Shown here: positions 32,780-44,779 of the stretch, one piece after another
Numbering within the stretch: position 1 is the first letter of the stretch
Layout of the letters: each line of letters starts with the position of its first letter
Assembly (NCBI RefSeq): GCF_947179515.1
Contig: NC_067473.1
Span: 124,979,909-125,043,908 of the forward strand
DNA length: 64,000 nt
DNA from: Apodemus sylvaticus
Lineage: Eukaryota; Chordata; Mammalia; Rodentia; Muridae
Direction of reading: 5' to 3'
Notes under the pieces: generated by a model
What the model saw: only the letters and a program-made list of their open reading frames with translations
The model's database searches: none
What the model was told of the DNA's origin: nothing
Position numbers and translations under genes: made by a program

Positions 32780-34570
32780 AGGACACTGCCTTAGAATGGA
32801 GAAGTAAAAGGGACTGGCTTAAAATAGGCACTGTAAGCTTAAGGATACAACACAGGAGCCCGGTCTCAGATCTAGAGAAAGAATTGGATGCTATGTTGCA
32901 CAGAACCTCCTTGTACAGGGGGTTATAGTCTGATTCCAAGGAGCTCACTTACCATTTTAAACATACAGACAGAGAAGCTGAAACTAGCTAGGAGCACAGT
33001 CACTAACACAGACAGAGATCTGGAGAGAAGCAATGTCGCCCTTCCACAGCACAGGTGCAGCTCCAAGTCCTGTACACCTTGAAATCCTCAACCCTCTCTG
33101 ATTCTCCGGAGGCCCATTCAATTTTCCCACTGCCCCTAGACCGTTTTAAACATCACAACCTCAGTCACATAACCTCCCCATCTGACTACAAGCCAAGTTA
33201 CAGGAGTCTTAGAAGTGAGACTGAAATGAACATTTCCTGTGCACCGAGAGAAGTGAAGTGGAGTTAAATGGAGAGCGATGCTAGCTGCTACCCTGAAGAG
33301 GCACCTCTGTTTCCAATAGACCTTGTTGATCTAGGGGCTTTGCAGACCCTATAGGAAAATGCCAAATTCTAACACTGCTAAGCTATTTCCTGTAGTAATT
33401 ACAGGAGGTTTCATTTCCAACCTCTCAAAATGCTTTTATGGCTGTCGCATTCCTGGTAGCAAAGGCAGTGAGGTTAAGAGGAGCAAGCCATTTTATTTCC
33501 AAGGAGACACCATTTGAATGTGCAATGTGGCAGAAGCCTTGTTTCTGCAGGAGCCTGCTCCTCATTAGGCAGCAGAGAATGAGTCTGGAATGCACAATGT
33601 CTCTGAAACCACAGAAAACAGATGCCAGCCATGGCTGCAGGTAAAACGGATTGCTTCTGTCTCCCAGGACCACCTGGGAGCGAATGTGCTCTCTGCTCCA
33701 TCTCCACTCTGCCCTCCAGGATTGGCGAGTTCCTGAGTGCTTGTGGAAACAAGTCAGGTGTGGGGATAGCCTGTAAGAAGTGAAAAATGGGCTTCTTGGG
33801 ACAAAGAGTGGTATTTTCCATCTTGATTATAAATGGGTCTAGATGGGGAATAACAGAAGGAGCACTTAACCCTTTGGGACCCTTGCAAATGCCATTGGGA
33901 AGAGGTAGGTTGGGATGTGAGCCCAGGAACTTCCTGGGTATTCAATAAGGCAGTGATGGAAAGTGCCCCCCTTTTCTCTGTACTGCAACTCTCTTTCACC
34001 AGGCAGAAGGCCTTCAACACTCAGGGTCTATCAAAAAGGTGGGTCATAAACAGCCATAGGCCAAACAGTTCTTTTTGTCTCTTCAACAAGACTCACAAAG
34101 GTATTCTCAGAAGGAGGTGCAGAAAAAGTTCCTTCAGACACTATTTATCCCTTCTAATATGAAAAGAAAGTCTGATCAGTGGCTGAGGACCACTGATGAC
34201 TGCAAGAGACACCAATATAAGACACCAATTCACTCTCCCCTCAAACTGGCCTCTCTTAGGCATCTCATTACTGTGAGCAGATGGATGGCACATCAAACAG
34301 AGACTGTGAGAATGTAGGGGGGAAAAAAACAGGAAGAAAAACTTCACAGCACTCAGAGGGAAGCCACCATTATTTTGCTTTCCAATGATCCCATGAAAAG
34401 AGTGAACTAGACATTGTTCATTTAGCCATTCACAAGAAAATCATGAGCAAGACTCTAAGCAAGGAACTAAGAATGTTATTAGCAAAAATTATTCCTTTGC
34501 TTGGAATTGGTTTTTGAGTTGTGTAAGTGATCTTTCCCCGGCTTGTTTCTTCGGTTACTATCAAGTACGT
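32780..34570. other. Repeat-poor unique block
   Basis: Apart from a possible MIR trace at 32950-33030, no repeats are seen for ~1.8 kb. 33340-33640 has low simple-sequence content and short mirrored words (GGAGCCTGCTCC at 33551-33562), and could be conserved non-coding DNA. Frames on both strands (up to 115 residues, 33474-33821) lack domains. Confidence 0.45.
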
Positions 34571-34574
34571 GTAC

Positions 34575-34745
34575 TAGTTTCTCCAAGAGCTTTATCTATG
34601 ATCTTATTTAGTTCTTACAGCCGACCATGCCAATGGGGACTGCTGCTCCTACCACTTCATAGATAAGGCAGTTGACGCCTTAGGAGGCTAAGGACCACCT
34701 CTCAGATTACACAGCTGGGGAGGTGAGCTGAGACACTAGTGTGCT
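34575..34745 (+). repeat. MIR SINE
   Basis: 'ttcatagataaggcagttgacgcc', 'ggaggctaaggaccacctctcagattacacagctggg' match the MIR core and its 'cacacagctagtaagtgg' segment in order. Confidence 0.75.
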
Positions 34746-35454
34746 CTCAGGAAATGGAAGAGAACAGCATCCTCCCCAGACTTAACGTCTGTGCTACCAC
34801 AACTTCTGGAATTTAGGGACCAAATGCAGGCATAATTATATGAATATAAGTACTCACTGTCATATGATTTGAAATTCAAGAATAGAAACAACTTCAGTTT
34901 CCTAAAGAAGGAAGATCAATCGATGATGTATACTCTAAAAGCAAACACCAAGCTAAGTGAGATGAAAACGGAGAGGGGCAGAACACCCAATCCTACGTGT
35001 GCCACTCTGGTGTAAGGATTATTTTGAGCTTAAAGAACTGCAAAAATAGCAAAGAAAAGGACACTATGACCTACTCTTGAAACGTTCCATGAAACGTCCT
35101 TCCTGTACCAAAAGGAAAGTGATGTTCTTATTGTCAAGGACAGGAAGTACTGGTTGAGCGAATTCTGTACAAACAGCCCATGTTAAAAGCAGACATTTTT
35201 CTTCAACTTCTGCAAAGTTTAGTTTTCTTTATTTACAATTGCTCCTCTTTATTCAGCAGAATATGAAACTAGAACCTGAATCCATCTAAATTCCGCAACG
35301 TTTTCAGCTCTCCATCTCACTGGGACACTTCCCGTGCCTATACAACGTTTATACTAAATCTGTATGCTTAATCTCCTGCTCCGCGCTACACTCCAGCATG
35401 CTGAGAGGGCACAGCTAAACTTTTGCTTCCTCTACAACAGCAGCGTGCAGGTGT

Positions 35455-35620
35455 TACTCAGTACATGCCATACACTTCTGATGTATTAAGTCATTAGTCC
35501 CTGTAGAAGCCCTAGGAAAGAGAAGCATGGGAGAGTTCTCCCTCACATCATCCAGCCACTAAACGTAGGAGCTAGGAATCCATCCCAGGGTTTCTAGCTA
35601 ACTTCAATGGCTTTTAAACA
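35455..35620 (+). repeat. MIR SINE
   Basis: 'cactcttctgatgtattaagtcattagtcc'-type opening, then 'cacatcatccagccactaaacgtaggagctagg' and ATCCATCCCAGGGTTTCTAG, a decayed MIR 3' half. Confidence 0.6.
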
Positions 35621-35624
35621 TCAC

Positions 35625-36955
35625 CCTAGATCCAAAGACAACAAAACAGCACAAATCCATGTGTATCTTACATGCTTTCTATAAAAACCACCTTGGTTGT
35701 CAGCAAAGGCTGCAGTTAGTAATGAAAAGGCTAAGAATGGGAACCCCCATTAATTGAATTTGCTTCTTCACTTTCTGTCCTAACTTGAACTTCAATCTAC
35801 CTGAAAGTCCAAAAGAAGCGCTGACAAGTGAGGCATATTAGAATGTCACCTAACTCAACAACCACTTGGGGACACATCCATTCAAGGGCCTACATTTGCA
35901 GAGGAGAAATCTACCATAACTCAGCTTGCATCTCTAAAACATCCTTTTCAAACTATGGAAAGAAAAGCAATAACATGTAGCAGCAGGCCTTTTGAAGGAA
36001 TCTCATAAATTAATGAAGGACGTGGAGTAGACACGAGTAGACCCGAAGACTGGGTGATATCCCTGGGGTATGTTGACTTCTCTCAGGTATTTTGAAGTGG
36101 TATTTCTTTTTACGTTTTTCAGTTGGCATACAGAGTGACAAAGCAACTAATCTGCCTCTTTCCTTGGGGTTACAGAACTAAGCCTAGAGGATGAATCCTC
36201 TAAAAAAGCCCCTGAACCACCAAAACATCAAAAGAGAAGATTAAAGGAGCTAAAGTACCTCACCCAAAAGTAGGGTTCTCACAAGGCATCTATCTGTAGC
36301 TCTTATAAAGCAAGCATACTCTCCATGACAGAAGCTAATGGATGGTCGTCCCGCCATGCGCCATCCTCAGTGCTAGAGCATTATCTGGCCCACCTGATCC
36401 CACTAAAACCAGCAGCATATTCAATCAACTCCTGTCCATACAAGCTTGGAAAATACTGAGTCCCTCTTGCAGCCATAGCTGGGAATGGGCAGAAGCTCAA
36501 GGAAGGGCTGTCCTAAAAAGGACTGTGCACAGAGCTTGATTCCCTCCCTCCCTTCCTCCCTCCCTCATACATTCATGCATTTTGTGGCAGTGCTGGCAGT
36601 GGTGATAACAAACACACAAATGTTTAAGTTCATTGTAATCTTTAGGGAAAAAAAGAGTGTTATTTCCCCCCAAGTCACCAGGTTTGAGATGGGGGAAGAC
36701 AAAGACGCCCGGGCCAGGCTAGCATCAGGAACTAGCTGCAGGGACTTTGTCTCCAAGAAAGTGGCCATGAAAAGCACAGAGTGCCTGCTATTCTAAAAAC
36801 CCTACCACAGACAGGGTTAATCAGTAACCCATAAATCAATTCATTTTTTTCCATTGTGCAAGTAAATGGACATTCTTCTAATAGTTTACATTTTCAAGTT
36901 TCTTGGTCCTTAATCTAGTTTCCACACAAGGGAATGGCTCCTTGTACAATATTCA
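35625..36955. other. Unclassified unique sequence; (CCCT)n tract
   Basis: A short pyrimidine repeat (CCCT/CCTT) lies at 36541-36566. No gene or other repeat recognised. Confidence 0.45.
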
Positions 36956-36962
36956 TATTTTT

Positions 36963-37087
36963 GCAGGACATGGTAGTACACATTTTTAATCCCAGCACTT
37001 GAGGGGTAGGTTGGAGGCATGTAGATCTCTGTGAGTTTGAGGCCAACCTGGCCTACAAAATAAATTCTATTACACAGAAAAACCAAA
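36963..37087 (+). repeat. B1 SINE
   Basis: GCAGGACATGGTAGTACACA, TTTTTAATCCCAGCACTTGA and GTTTGAGGCCAACCTGGCCT in order; diverged. Confidence 0.9.
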
Positions 37088-37327
37088 ATCATGTTTTTCT
37101 AGTATCTGCTTACATCATTAATATAGCTGCAAACTAAGCGTTATCATACTCTCATCAACTAAATAACCCCATCTGACCCCGCCAGCACTTCCTTGTTCTC
37201 CCACATGTGGGTTTCTTCTCACCAATGACTAAACAGAGGGCAACAGGAAAGATGGATTATGCCTTTCCTAATTATTTAATTACATATATTTACATTTGTT
37301 CTAATATATATAGATAGACTTAGATTA

Positions 37328-37365
37328 TGTGTGTGTATGTATGTATGTATGTATGTGTGTGTATG

Positions 37366-37440
<75 letters not shown>
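37328..37440. repeat. Compound microsatellite (GTAT)n-(AT)n-(GA)n
   Basis: TG/GTAT units (37328-37371) pass into about 29 bases of AT (37371-37400) and then about 40 bases of GA (37401-37440). The open frames on both strands are simple-repeat translations. Confidence 0.98.
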
Positions 37441-37444
<4 letters not shown>

Positions 37445-37445
<1 letters not shown>

Positions 37446-38035
37446 GGTGTTCATAAGCTTTGCTTGCATCCACTTTGGCTTCAATATATGATCAAGAACA
37501 AGAAACATAAATCCAGAGGTGGTAGGCAACATCTGGAATACAACCAGCATGCTGAAATCCTTGAAGAGGGAAGCAACACTGGACTGTGACCACATGAGAT
37601 GAGGATGGAAGAGACCGGAAGCCAGGTTGAAAGGGAGTCTCTGGCTATCTCAAGGGAAGAACGCTAAGTACATATCTATATTAGCATTCCATAAACTAAA
37701 CCAAAACACGGGTGTAATGGCGGCATGCCCCCAAAAAATAAAGAGAAAGGTAGAGAATCTTATCATTAAACAGTTGAAATTATGTATTATACATAATGTG
37801 CTCCTTTCAGGGCAAAAAAAAAAAAAAAATCACTACTGTGATGACCATGCTCAATAAATCAATGCTCAAATTTTGTGGCCATACTTAGATGATGACAATC
37901 TAATTTATATCATTATACCACAGATGGCAACTGCTGGTCACAGCAGGAGTTTCTAAACAGGAGAAAATAATCAACTAGATTTTTAAAAAAAAAAAATAAA
38001 ATGGGATGTGGAATATGAGATGATAAAATCAAAGA
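37445..38035. other. Unclassified; two A runs
   Basis: A-runs at about 37816-37830 and 37985-37996. No repeat family recognised. Confidence 0.4.
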
Positions 38036-38037
38036 AA

Positions 38038-38133
38038 GCCAGGCATGGTAGTACACACACACCATTAATCCTAGTAGAGGCAGAAAGATTTCTGTGAGTT
38101 TAAGGCCAGTCTGGTCTATTTAATGAGTTCTAG

Positions 38134-38182
<49 letters not shown>

Positions 38183-38207
38183 GGGGGGGGGGGGGGGGGA
38201 GGGGGGG
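38038..38207 (+). repeat. B1 fragment ending in (CA)23 and a G19 run
   Basis: GCCAGGCATGGTAGTACACA begins a B1 that breaks off at GAGTTCTAGAA (38134) into 46 bases of CA/AC (38135-38180). Nineteen Gs follow (38181-38199), then A and seven Gs. Confidence 0.93.
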
Positions 38208-38604
38208 AAGAATATAAAAGAAAAATCTGTATTGCAGTTACCACCATAATACCATAAGAGAAAATTCTGGTGGCAATGAGGTACCTCGCCTGAAGCAGGG
38301 AATAGCATCCTCTCTGAGTTTCTATTCAGCCTCTTTGTTCTTCCATGGGTGCTTGGATTCTGTAGGTGTTATGTAGAACCATAGGGAACACAATCATTGT
38401 GGGCCCGTGTCTGCTTGGCCACGTGACCTCGATGATCATACCATGTCTTCCTTTCCATATTTCTGGTCATCACTTACTTAAACAAGCAACTTTCTTGCTT
38501 GTCCCCAAAACAGAAGTGTGATCCCAAATCCTGTATTTTTTTGCAGACCCTAAAAATACATAATCTTTTCTGAATTACCCATAATTTTTGTGCCCCCCCC
38601 CTTT

Positions 38605-38728
38605 TTTTAATTGTGAGAGGTCAGAGAACAATTTGATCTCTACCATGTCAGTTTCAGGGACTGAACTCGGGTCACCAGGCTTGGCTGCAAGCACTTTTAT
38701 TTGCTGAGACATCTCCTTAGCATTAAAG
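38605..38728 (-). repeat. B3-type SINE, partial
   Basis: GTGAGAGGTCAGAGAACAAT, CTGAACTCGGGTCACCAGGC and a decayed 'tttgctgagacatctcc' head; preceded by C and T runs at 38586-38607. Confidence 0.83.
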
Positions 38729-38729
38729 T

Positions 38730-40375
38730 TTCTTAAATAAATACTTTGTTAAGAGTATTTTCAAGATTCCTATGACTGTAAGTTGGAGAATATTTGTGTA
38801 GAAAATGGATGGCGAGCTGAAAGCCATCCATCCATTCCTCCCACCAAGGAAAAAACTCTTCTACAGTGATGCTCTTCTGAAGCTGAAGTTCAATGGAAGC
38901 CTACTCGTCTGACATGCAGGAAGACCTGGGTTAGACCACTAACCCAGGCAAAATACAGCAGAAAGAAACTCTGGTAAACTGAAATTCAACAACGACTAAA
39001 ATCAAAAAACAAAACACAAACAAACAAAACCCACCAACCATTGTTTTAGACTGAGCTTCTGCATGAGAGCCCCAAAGTCAGACTAAACAAAATTTTTAGT
39101 GACTCGTTTCAAAGTCTGCTATTGACAAGTTAAAATTTAAGCTGTTCATCTCATGAGAAATCAAACGAGAAAGATGATAGCTAAGTCCTAGGCCAGGCAG
39201 TTTTAGCACGCTCAATGCTCTGTCCTTCACAAGCAGAGACCATAATTAGCCTGATGTTACCCCGCCCATTCTCCACGTTTCTCCATTTCCTCACTCCTCC
39301 TCAAGCTGTCTGAGAAGTACTGACTGTTCAGTCATGCCCACACTGCCTTTTATAAATTCTGAGATGAAGTATTTGCCAACCTGTGAATCACGAATAAAAG
39401 CCAATCGGATCTCTGACCTATAGCAACAGGCAAGTTGCCTAACTGTTCTTTAAACAAATTGTTGAAAAAAAAAATCATTTCAAGATGTGGTCCCAACACA
39501 GCAAATTCAAGAACTAATAATCACAGGTCACGTTCATCAATCAGGTCAGGAATAACCCCCCACCACCTCACTCTATTATAGAGGGAGGGAGGAAGGGAGG
39601 GAGAGAGGGAGAGAGGGAAGACACTGAAATCAAACAGCAGAAAGTTAGAATGCTGTCTGAAAACTAATCACTCCTGCAGGGCTCACATAATAACAGCCAG
39701 CTGTGGGGTAGAATGACTTTATTCACATCGATGAAATAAATGGCCAAGATGAAATACAGAATTGGAGGCCCGTGTTTTCCCATGAAGGCAGCACACACAG
39801 GAGCCCTGGGTGAAACCTGCCTTGAGTTTAATTTTTCATATCCTTGCTTTAGAAAATATTACAGTGGCAGTACTTTAAAGAAATCATTATCTTTTGGAAA
39901 ATGTGAGAAGCATTTTTTAAAAAAGGATAAAAAGTACTTTACACGCTGAATAATATTTCCCTTTAAACTCTGCGGACAAAGCCCATTTTCTTGTGTCACC
40001 TCACTGTAAGCCCACTGGGATTCTGACAAACCTCCTCTTATCTAAACTTAGTGCTAAGAACTCCTTGGAACCTAAAGCCAGCAAACAGCCTCTCACAAAC
40101 TTTAATGGATGAATTTCAGGATTAAAGGCAACAGGCTTTAACAAGATGCAGGGCCATGAAGGAAAAAAGAAACTTTCTCAAAACTTGCGCTCAATATTTG
40201 CTTTATCATTAAAGAGAGGAAGCAGGAAAATGTTCTTCAAAGCCCTGCCTCTTTTTTTTCCGTGATGGCAGAGGAAATATGAGCAGACAGGGACAAATGG
40301 TTACTTATGCATATAATCACAATATACTCATGAATACAGGGACTTCGCTGCTTGTCTTTTGATCAGGTTTGGTTT
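38730..40375. other. Repeat-poor unique block
   Basis: About 1.6 kb with only a purine tract (GGGA/GA, about 39580-39620) as recognisable repeat. 39640-40230 is the longest stretch here that looks both complex and repeat-free. No exon is called. Confidence 0.45.
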
Positions 40376-40377
40376 GT

Positions 40378-40515
40378 AATAGGGTCTCATATAGCTGAGA
40401 CTGGACTCAGAGCCACATGTAGCCAAGGATGACTGTGAACTTCTGATCCTCCTCACTCCATTTTCCAAGTGCTGGGGGGTGGGGTGGGGATTCAGATATA
40501 TGCCACAATATACAT
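40378..40515 (-). repeat. Old B1/B4-type SINE
   Basis: 'aatagggtctcatatagctgagactggactcagagccacatgtagccaaggatgac' then 'gaacttctgatcctcctcactcc' and CCAAGTGCTGGGG, the reverse B1-like order. Confidence 0.75.
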
Positions 40516-40529
40516 AGTTTTCCTTTAAC

Positions 40530-41250
40530 CTTTTTTTTTTTTTTTAAATAAAAAATGGACTCACATAAGCCGGGCACTTGCTAGTCAAAGTGCAACAGCA
40601 TAGGTAGGGTTGGAAATACACTGACCTGCAAGTACCAGCTGAATCTAAAGCATATTCGAGGGGAATGGTCTACAAAGGGCAATGACAGGCCATGGCCTGG
40701 TGCTAGGCCCCTTTAGAAGCCTAACTCCCCACAAGGCCATAATGTGTCTTCTCACCACCCAGACACACATAGCACACAGAGAAATAAATAAGTGTGATTA
40801 AAAAAATTAAAGCATAATTCCTGTGTGTCACTGATTGAAGAAACAGCCCCACACGTTGGTAAGAAAAGTCTTTCTGGACAAAGGAAGAAAAATGTCTATT
40901 CCATTTTAAAGGTATGGCTATTGTTTCAATGGTTTTATAAAAATCAGACCACAGCCTCAAATGAGGATCATGCATGTTTTGTATAAAAATATCCAATGCA
41001 AAACCAGATAAGCAATAGTCTAGGATCCCCGCTCACCAGAACTTTCACATCTTTGACAGGTAAGAGAAGTGAAGCAGAAGGAGGTCACAGGGCACTCACG
41101 GTTCTGGTTTCCAAGGATAGGCTGGTGGGCTTGAGCTTGTCCGTGTTGTAGCACACCCCACCACAGGAGCATGGACACGACTGAGGAGATGGCTCCTCCT
41201 GCCATGAGCTTCGGAAGTACTTATATACACACTTTGTACGATCTGCACCC
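40530..41250. other. Unclassified unique sequence
   Basis: Opens with a T14 run (40532-40545). No gene recognised. Confidence 0.4.
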
Positions 41251-41254
41251 TCAG

Positions 41255-41370
41255 GGGAGGGCTCAGTGACAAGTGCCTATAACCTCAGCCACTGTGGAGG
41301 CTGAAGGAGGAAGGCTGCTTGACTCTCGACTTGGAGCCAACTTGGGGAACTGCAACACCCTGTGCTTCAG
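41255..41370 (+). repeat. Old 7SL-derived SINE
   Basis: AAGTGCCTATAACCTCAGCC, 'ctgtggaggctgaaggaggaaggctgc', then CTGCAACACCCTGTGCTTCA resembles the Alu/B1 ancestor order. Strongly diverged. Confidence 0.55.
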
Positions 41371-41689
41371 AATAACAGGAACTCGACACCATGAGCTGTA
41401 CAACTTGCTGATTTATTGCCATCAAGTAGGTCCCTGACGTGCCCATTGTTCCCATACCTATTAAGGCTACAGGGAAAGTGAAGTAGAAGAAAACCCATGG
41501 GAAATGTTTACTATCTTGTACCACAGGGGTCCTGAAGCCCTACATGGACAAAGGACAGGACCACTGTGGCCATTAAATATTTTCCAAGGACTCTGCCCAA
41601 TCCAACCTAAAGAAGACTGGCTTCTGCATTAAAATTGGGTTTCACAGCCCTGACGCTAAAAATCAGTCAAACCCCATTAGACACTGCAG

Positions 41690-41982
41690 AGCAAAAACAC
41701 TCCCTGATTGCTGCCATTTTAGCCGTCACTGCAAGTCAGTGGTAAAGGCAGCAAAGCAAGTCCCAGACCTACATAAGGACATTGAAAGAAAGAAGATTCA
41801 CTCTCTTCTTCACTGCTTGCCTTGTGGGACTGAGTAACTGCTAGATCCTTGGACTTCCATTCACAGCCGCTGCTGACCACTGTTGGGAGTTGGACTACAG
41901 ACTGTAAGTCATCAACAAATCCCCTTACTATATAGAGACTACCCATAAATTCTCTGACTCTAGAGAACCCTGACTAATAATA
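41690..41982 (+). repeat. MaLR-type LTR, 3' part
   Basis: 'gattcactctcttcttcactgcttgcc', 'gggactgagtaactgctagatccttgg', then TACAGACTGTAAGTCATCAA with a decayed polyadenylation region, ending 'ctctagagaaccctgactaat'. This is the 3' end order of MT/ORR1-like LTRs. Subfamily uncertain. Confidence 0.65.
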
Positions 41983-41983
41983 T

Positions 41984-42095
41984 GCCTTGCTGCTTCATAA
42001 CATAATTTGCTGCTGTTATGAATGACAATAGAAATATCTGGTCTGCAGGATGCAACCCCCAAAGAGGTCACACCCCCAGGTTCTGCCTGCAACAA
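41984..42095 (-). repeat. URR1-type hAT DNA transposon fragment
   Basis: 'ttgctgctgttatgaatgacaatagaaatatctggtctgcaggatgc' followed by CCCCCAAAGAGGTCACACCC matches the inner part of the rodent URR1 (hAT-Charlie) element. Terminal repeats are lost. Abuts the LTR end. Confidence 0.65.
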
Positions 42096-42099
42096 AAAG

Positions 42100-43355
42100 C
42101 ACATCACAGAATGAGAGGTTAAGGGAATCAACAGGAGGATTGTGAGAACTCTCAGGAGGAGCTGAGGAGGCCTGAGGTCTGTCAGAGCTGAGTCAAGGTG
42201 CTGACTCCAGAACCAGCCTCTAAGTTTCCAAAAGCAATCTGCTTTGGTGTTTTGTTTTGTTTTTTTAGGAGCTGGATTCCTCATTAGTTAATTGAGGAAA
42301 CTACTTGACAGGCAGTTCTACTTTAAGAATATATGAATTAACATGCACTACACATATAAAATATTAAAAAATACTGGCTACAGAGTAGTTTACCTTAAAT
42401 GTTAGCAAGGACTGTTTACCACCCCCCACCCCCCGGAAAAAAAAAAAAAAAGAACTTTTCCTTTTCTTTTTAAAGGAAAAGAACTCACATTCCCACAGAC
42501 CATGAATCACTACAACAAGGAGCATGTCAAAGCAAATGCAGACATCTCCAAAGGACGAATGACCAACAGGAGTGGAGTCACTGACAAATCAACTCAGCAT
42601 GTCCTAGCACCAGATCTGTCTTCACAAGGTGACAGTTTAAAGCCACTGGCTTGCACAGATCCCCTGGCTACAGATTCCACTGGAACTTGTTACAATCGCC
42701 TTTGAAATTGCTTCACAAGACTCTCTTCCTGAGAACAAAATGAACGCAGAAGAAAAACACAACGGTGTTGCAATTTGCTTTTTACAGGTCTATGACTGCC
42801 TTGTCTTGGATACTTATGCCTTAATTATACTTAAGTCATTAATTTTAACGACTTCTTTATAATTAGATTCAAAGATTAGAATTGTTATATCTCATTGTAC
42901 TTCCTTTTTAATATGAATTATTTGTAGCTTGCTAAATGAGCTACAAATTAGAGTAATTTCTTCCAAAGAGCAAATATGAAAAAGAATCCACAGGATGATA
43001 GAAAATTCCAGAAGATAAATAGCTCTGGGGTAGAAATTACTCACTACAGATTCCTGTAATGCTAACCAACCCAATAATTAAGGGGAGCATGGGCATTTGT
43101 TTTCATAGCCTGAGTCTCTAGCTAATAAAATTAATAAAGTGGTAATCCAGTTTTGTTCCAATACGGGCTAGAACATTTCAGCATTAAGAAATTCTATATC
43201 TAAAAGACAAATCTGCCTAAATGACAGTTCCATTTTGACCAGCACTGCTAGGCGGTGTGAGTGGGCAGCTGCTACCTTTAACGCCACACACAGGCCACCA
43301 CAGTGCACTGTTGCTGCTTTAAGATGCCTGTAATTGTCTCCCATCCTGCCTTCAT
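42100..43355. other. Unclassified; poly(C)/poly(A) junction
   Basis: C-rich to A15 junction at 42421-42451. 42810-42960 is markedly AT-rich. No gene recognised. Confidence 0.45.
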
Positions 43356-43359
43356 TTCC

Positions 43360-43715
43360 TTGTCTGTTGCTAAGATAGACATCATGCATAGCCCAAAGAA
43401 GCTTGAGGAGAAAAAAAGGTTTATTTAGCTTACGTTTCCAGATCACAGCCCATCACTGAGGGGAAGTCAGGACAGGAACTCAAGCAGAAACTGATGTAGA
43501 ACTGGTGTCTGGGTCAAGAGCACCTATCTTTCTTACATAGGCCATGCCAGCCTGCCTACACAGGATGGTGCCACCACAGTAGGCCGCACCCTCCCACATC
43601 AATCATCAATTAAAAAAATTCCTCTCAGTGAGCCGAAACCCAATTCTTCAATAGAGAGAGGTTCCTCTTCTTCAAGTAACTCCAGGTTATAGCAAGTTGA
43701 CAATAAAAAACAGAA
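43360..43715 (-). repeat. LTR element, MaLR-like (copy 2 of the 3806 family)
   Basis: 'aaaaaaaggtttatttagcttacgtttccagatcacagcccatcactgagggg', 'aagtcaggacaggaactcaagcag', a GGTGCCACCACAGTAGGCCG module and CAAGTTGACAATAAAA follow the same order as 3806-4218. The minus-strand reading of GGTTTATTT supplies an AATAAAC-like signal. Confidence 0.65.
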
Positions 43716-43720
43716 CAACT

Positions 43721-43912
43721 GCCTGGCATTGGTGGTACACAACTCTAATCCTCATGAGGCAGAAGCAGGCAGATTTTTAGGAGTCTAAGACTACCTTGGT
43801 CTACAAAGTGAGTTTCAGAACAGCCAGGGTTACGTAGAAAAATCCTGTCTCTAATACCAAACCAAAATAATAATTCAAAACAAACAAACAAAAAAAAACA
43901 ACAAAAAGTACA
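43721..43912 (+). repeat. B1 SINE
   Basis: GCCTGGCATTGGTGGTACAC, 'ggtctacaaagtgagtttcagaacagccagggttacgtag', then a long A-rich tail with CAAACAAACAAAAAAAAACA. Inserted at or next to the end of the LTR just before it. Confidence 0.93.
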
Positions 43913-44028
43913 ACCCCTGAAAATCATGTTATGCAATATCTTGGGTAGTTTTGAAAGACTATTTTTGTGCCTAATTTAATATATTATTACAGAAAAAGTC
44001 TTATTTTGAATATTTGTTTATCTGTTTG

Positions 44029-44147
44029 TCTCAGGACAGGATCTCACTATGTATACCAGGCTAGCCCTGAACACACAGAAGTCACCCCACCTCTGCTTCT
44101 ATTTCCTGGGAAGTGAAATTAAAGCTGTGCACCACTACATCCAGCTT
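44029..44147 (-). repeat. B1 SINE
   Basis: 'ggacaggatctcactatgtataccaggctagccctgaa' and TTAAAGCTGTGCACCACTAC show a diverged reverse B1. Confidence 0.88.
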
Positions 44148-44149
44148 TA

Positions 44150-44585
44150 GTCTGAATATTCTTGTTCTAAGTATAAGTTTTAGACTTTGCACTTGAAAGT
44201 GTTCATAACCCCATGGGCCATGTGGTCTACAAAGTCAAAATCTGAAGAGCTGCTGTTCACACGGTTTATGGGTGCAGAGTGCAGTTCACTGCTGACCCTG
44301 GCATCCAATCATTTCACTCCACCAAGAGAAATGGTACGCTCCCCAATGTCCTTGCAGACAGTGTGAGCGAGTACATGGAACAAAAAGATCACAGTGGTTT
44401 TTTTAAAGGAAGAGAAGCAGCTAAGAAATTCAACCGAAAGACTAACAGGAACTGAGCATGTGTTCTGTGCCTAACACAGGGGAGGGAGGACCTGTGACAA
44501 GATACATAAACTGCCTCCAGCAGGAACAAGACACTAAAATCTGCCCCTCAGAACAGAAAGACACAGGTCTGTCTTTTGTCATTCG
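44150..44585. other. Unclassified unique sequence
   Basis: No feature recognised. Confidence 0.4.
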
Positions 44586-44589
44586 ATCT

Positions 44590-44775
44590 TTGCAACTGAC
44601 TAGGACAAGAGTCAGTTACCCCTTAGCTTCAGTTTCCATGCGTACGTATAATTAAGATGGAAGTAGTATCAATGCTGCAGGGATAACAATGAAAATTAAT
44701 GAAACAATATACAGCACGGGGCATATAGAAGCTAAAAATTATTACCGATGATGTTTACTATTATTCTTATCCCAA
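44590..44775 (-). repeat. MIR SINE
   Basis: Reverse MIR in order: 'gcttcagtttccatgcgtacg', 'gggataacaatgaaaattaatgaaacaatatacagcacggggcatatagaagct', then ATTATTACCGATGATGTTTA. Among the clearest MIR copies in the window. Confidence 0.85.
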
Positions 44776-44779
44776 AGAG

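Noticed and set aside
33474..33821. 115-residue minus-strand frame in a repeat-poor block
   Set aside because: No domain or signal peptide, and an overlapping frame on the other strand. Without conservation data it is not a supportable exon.
41877..41982. LTR end ACCCTGACTAAT read as a hAT terminal repeat
   Set aside because: The order with TACAGACTGTAAGTCATCAA fits an LTR 3' end better, and no matching inverted terminus was found.
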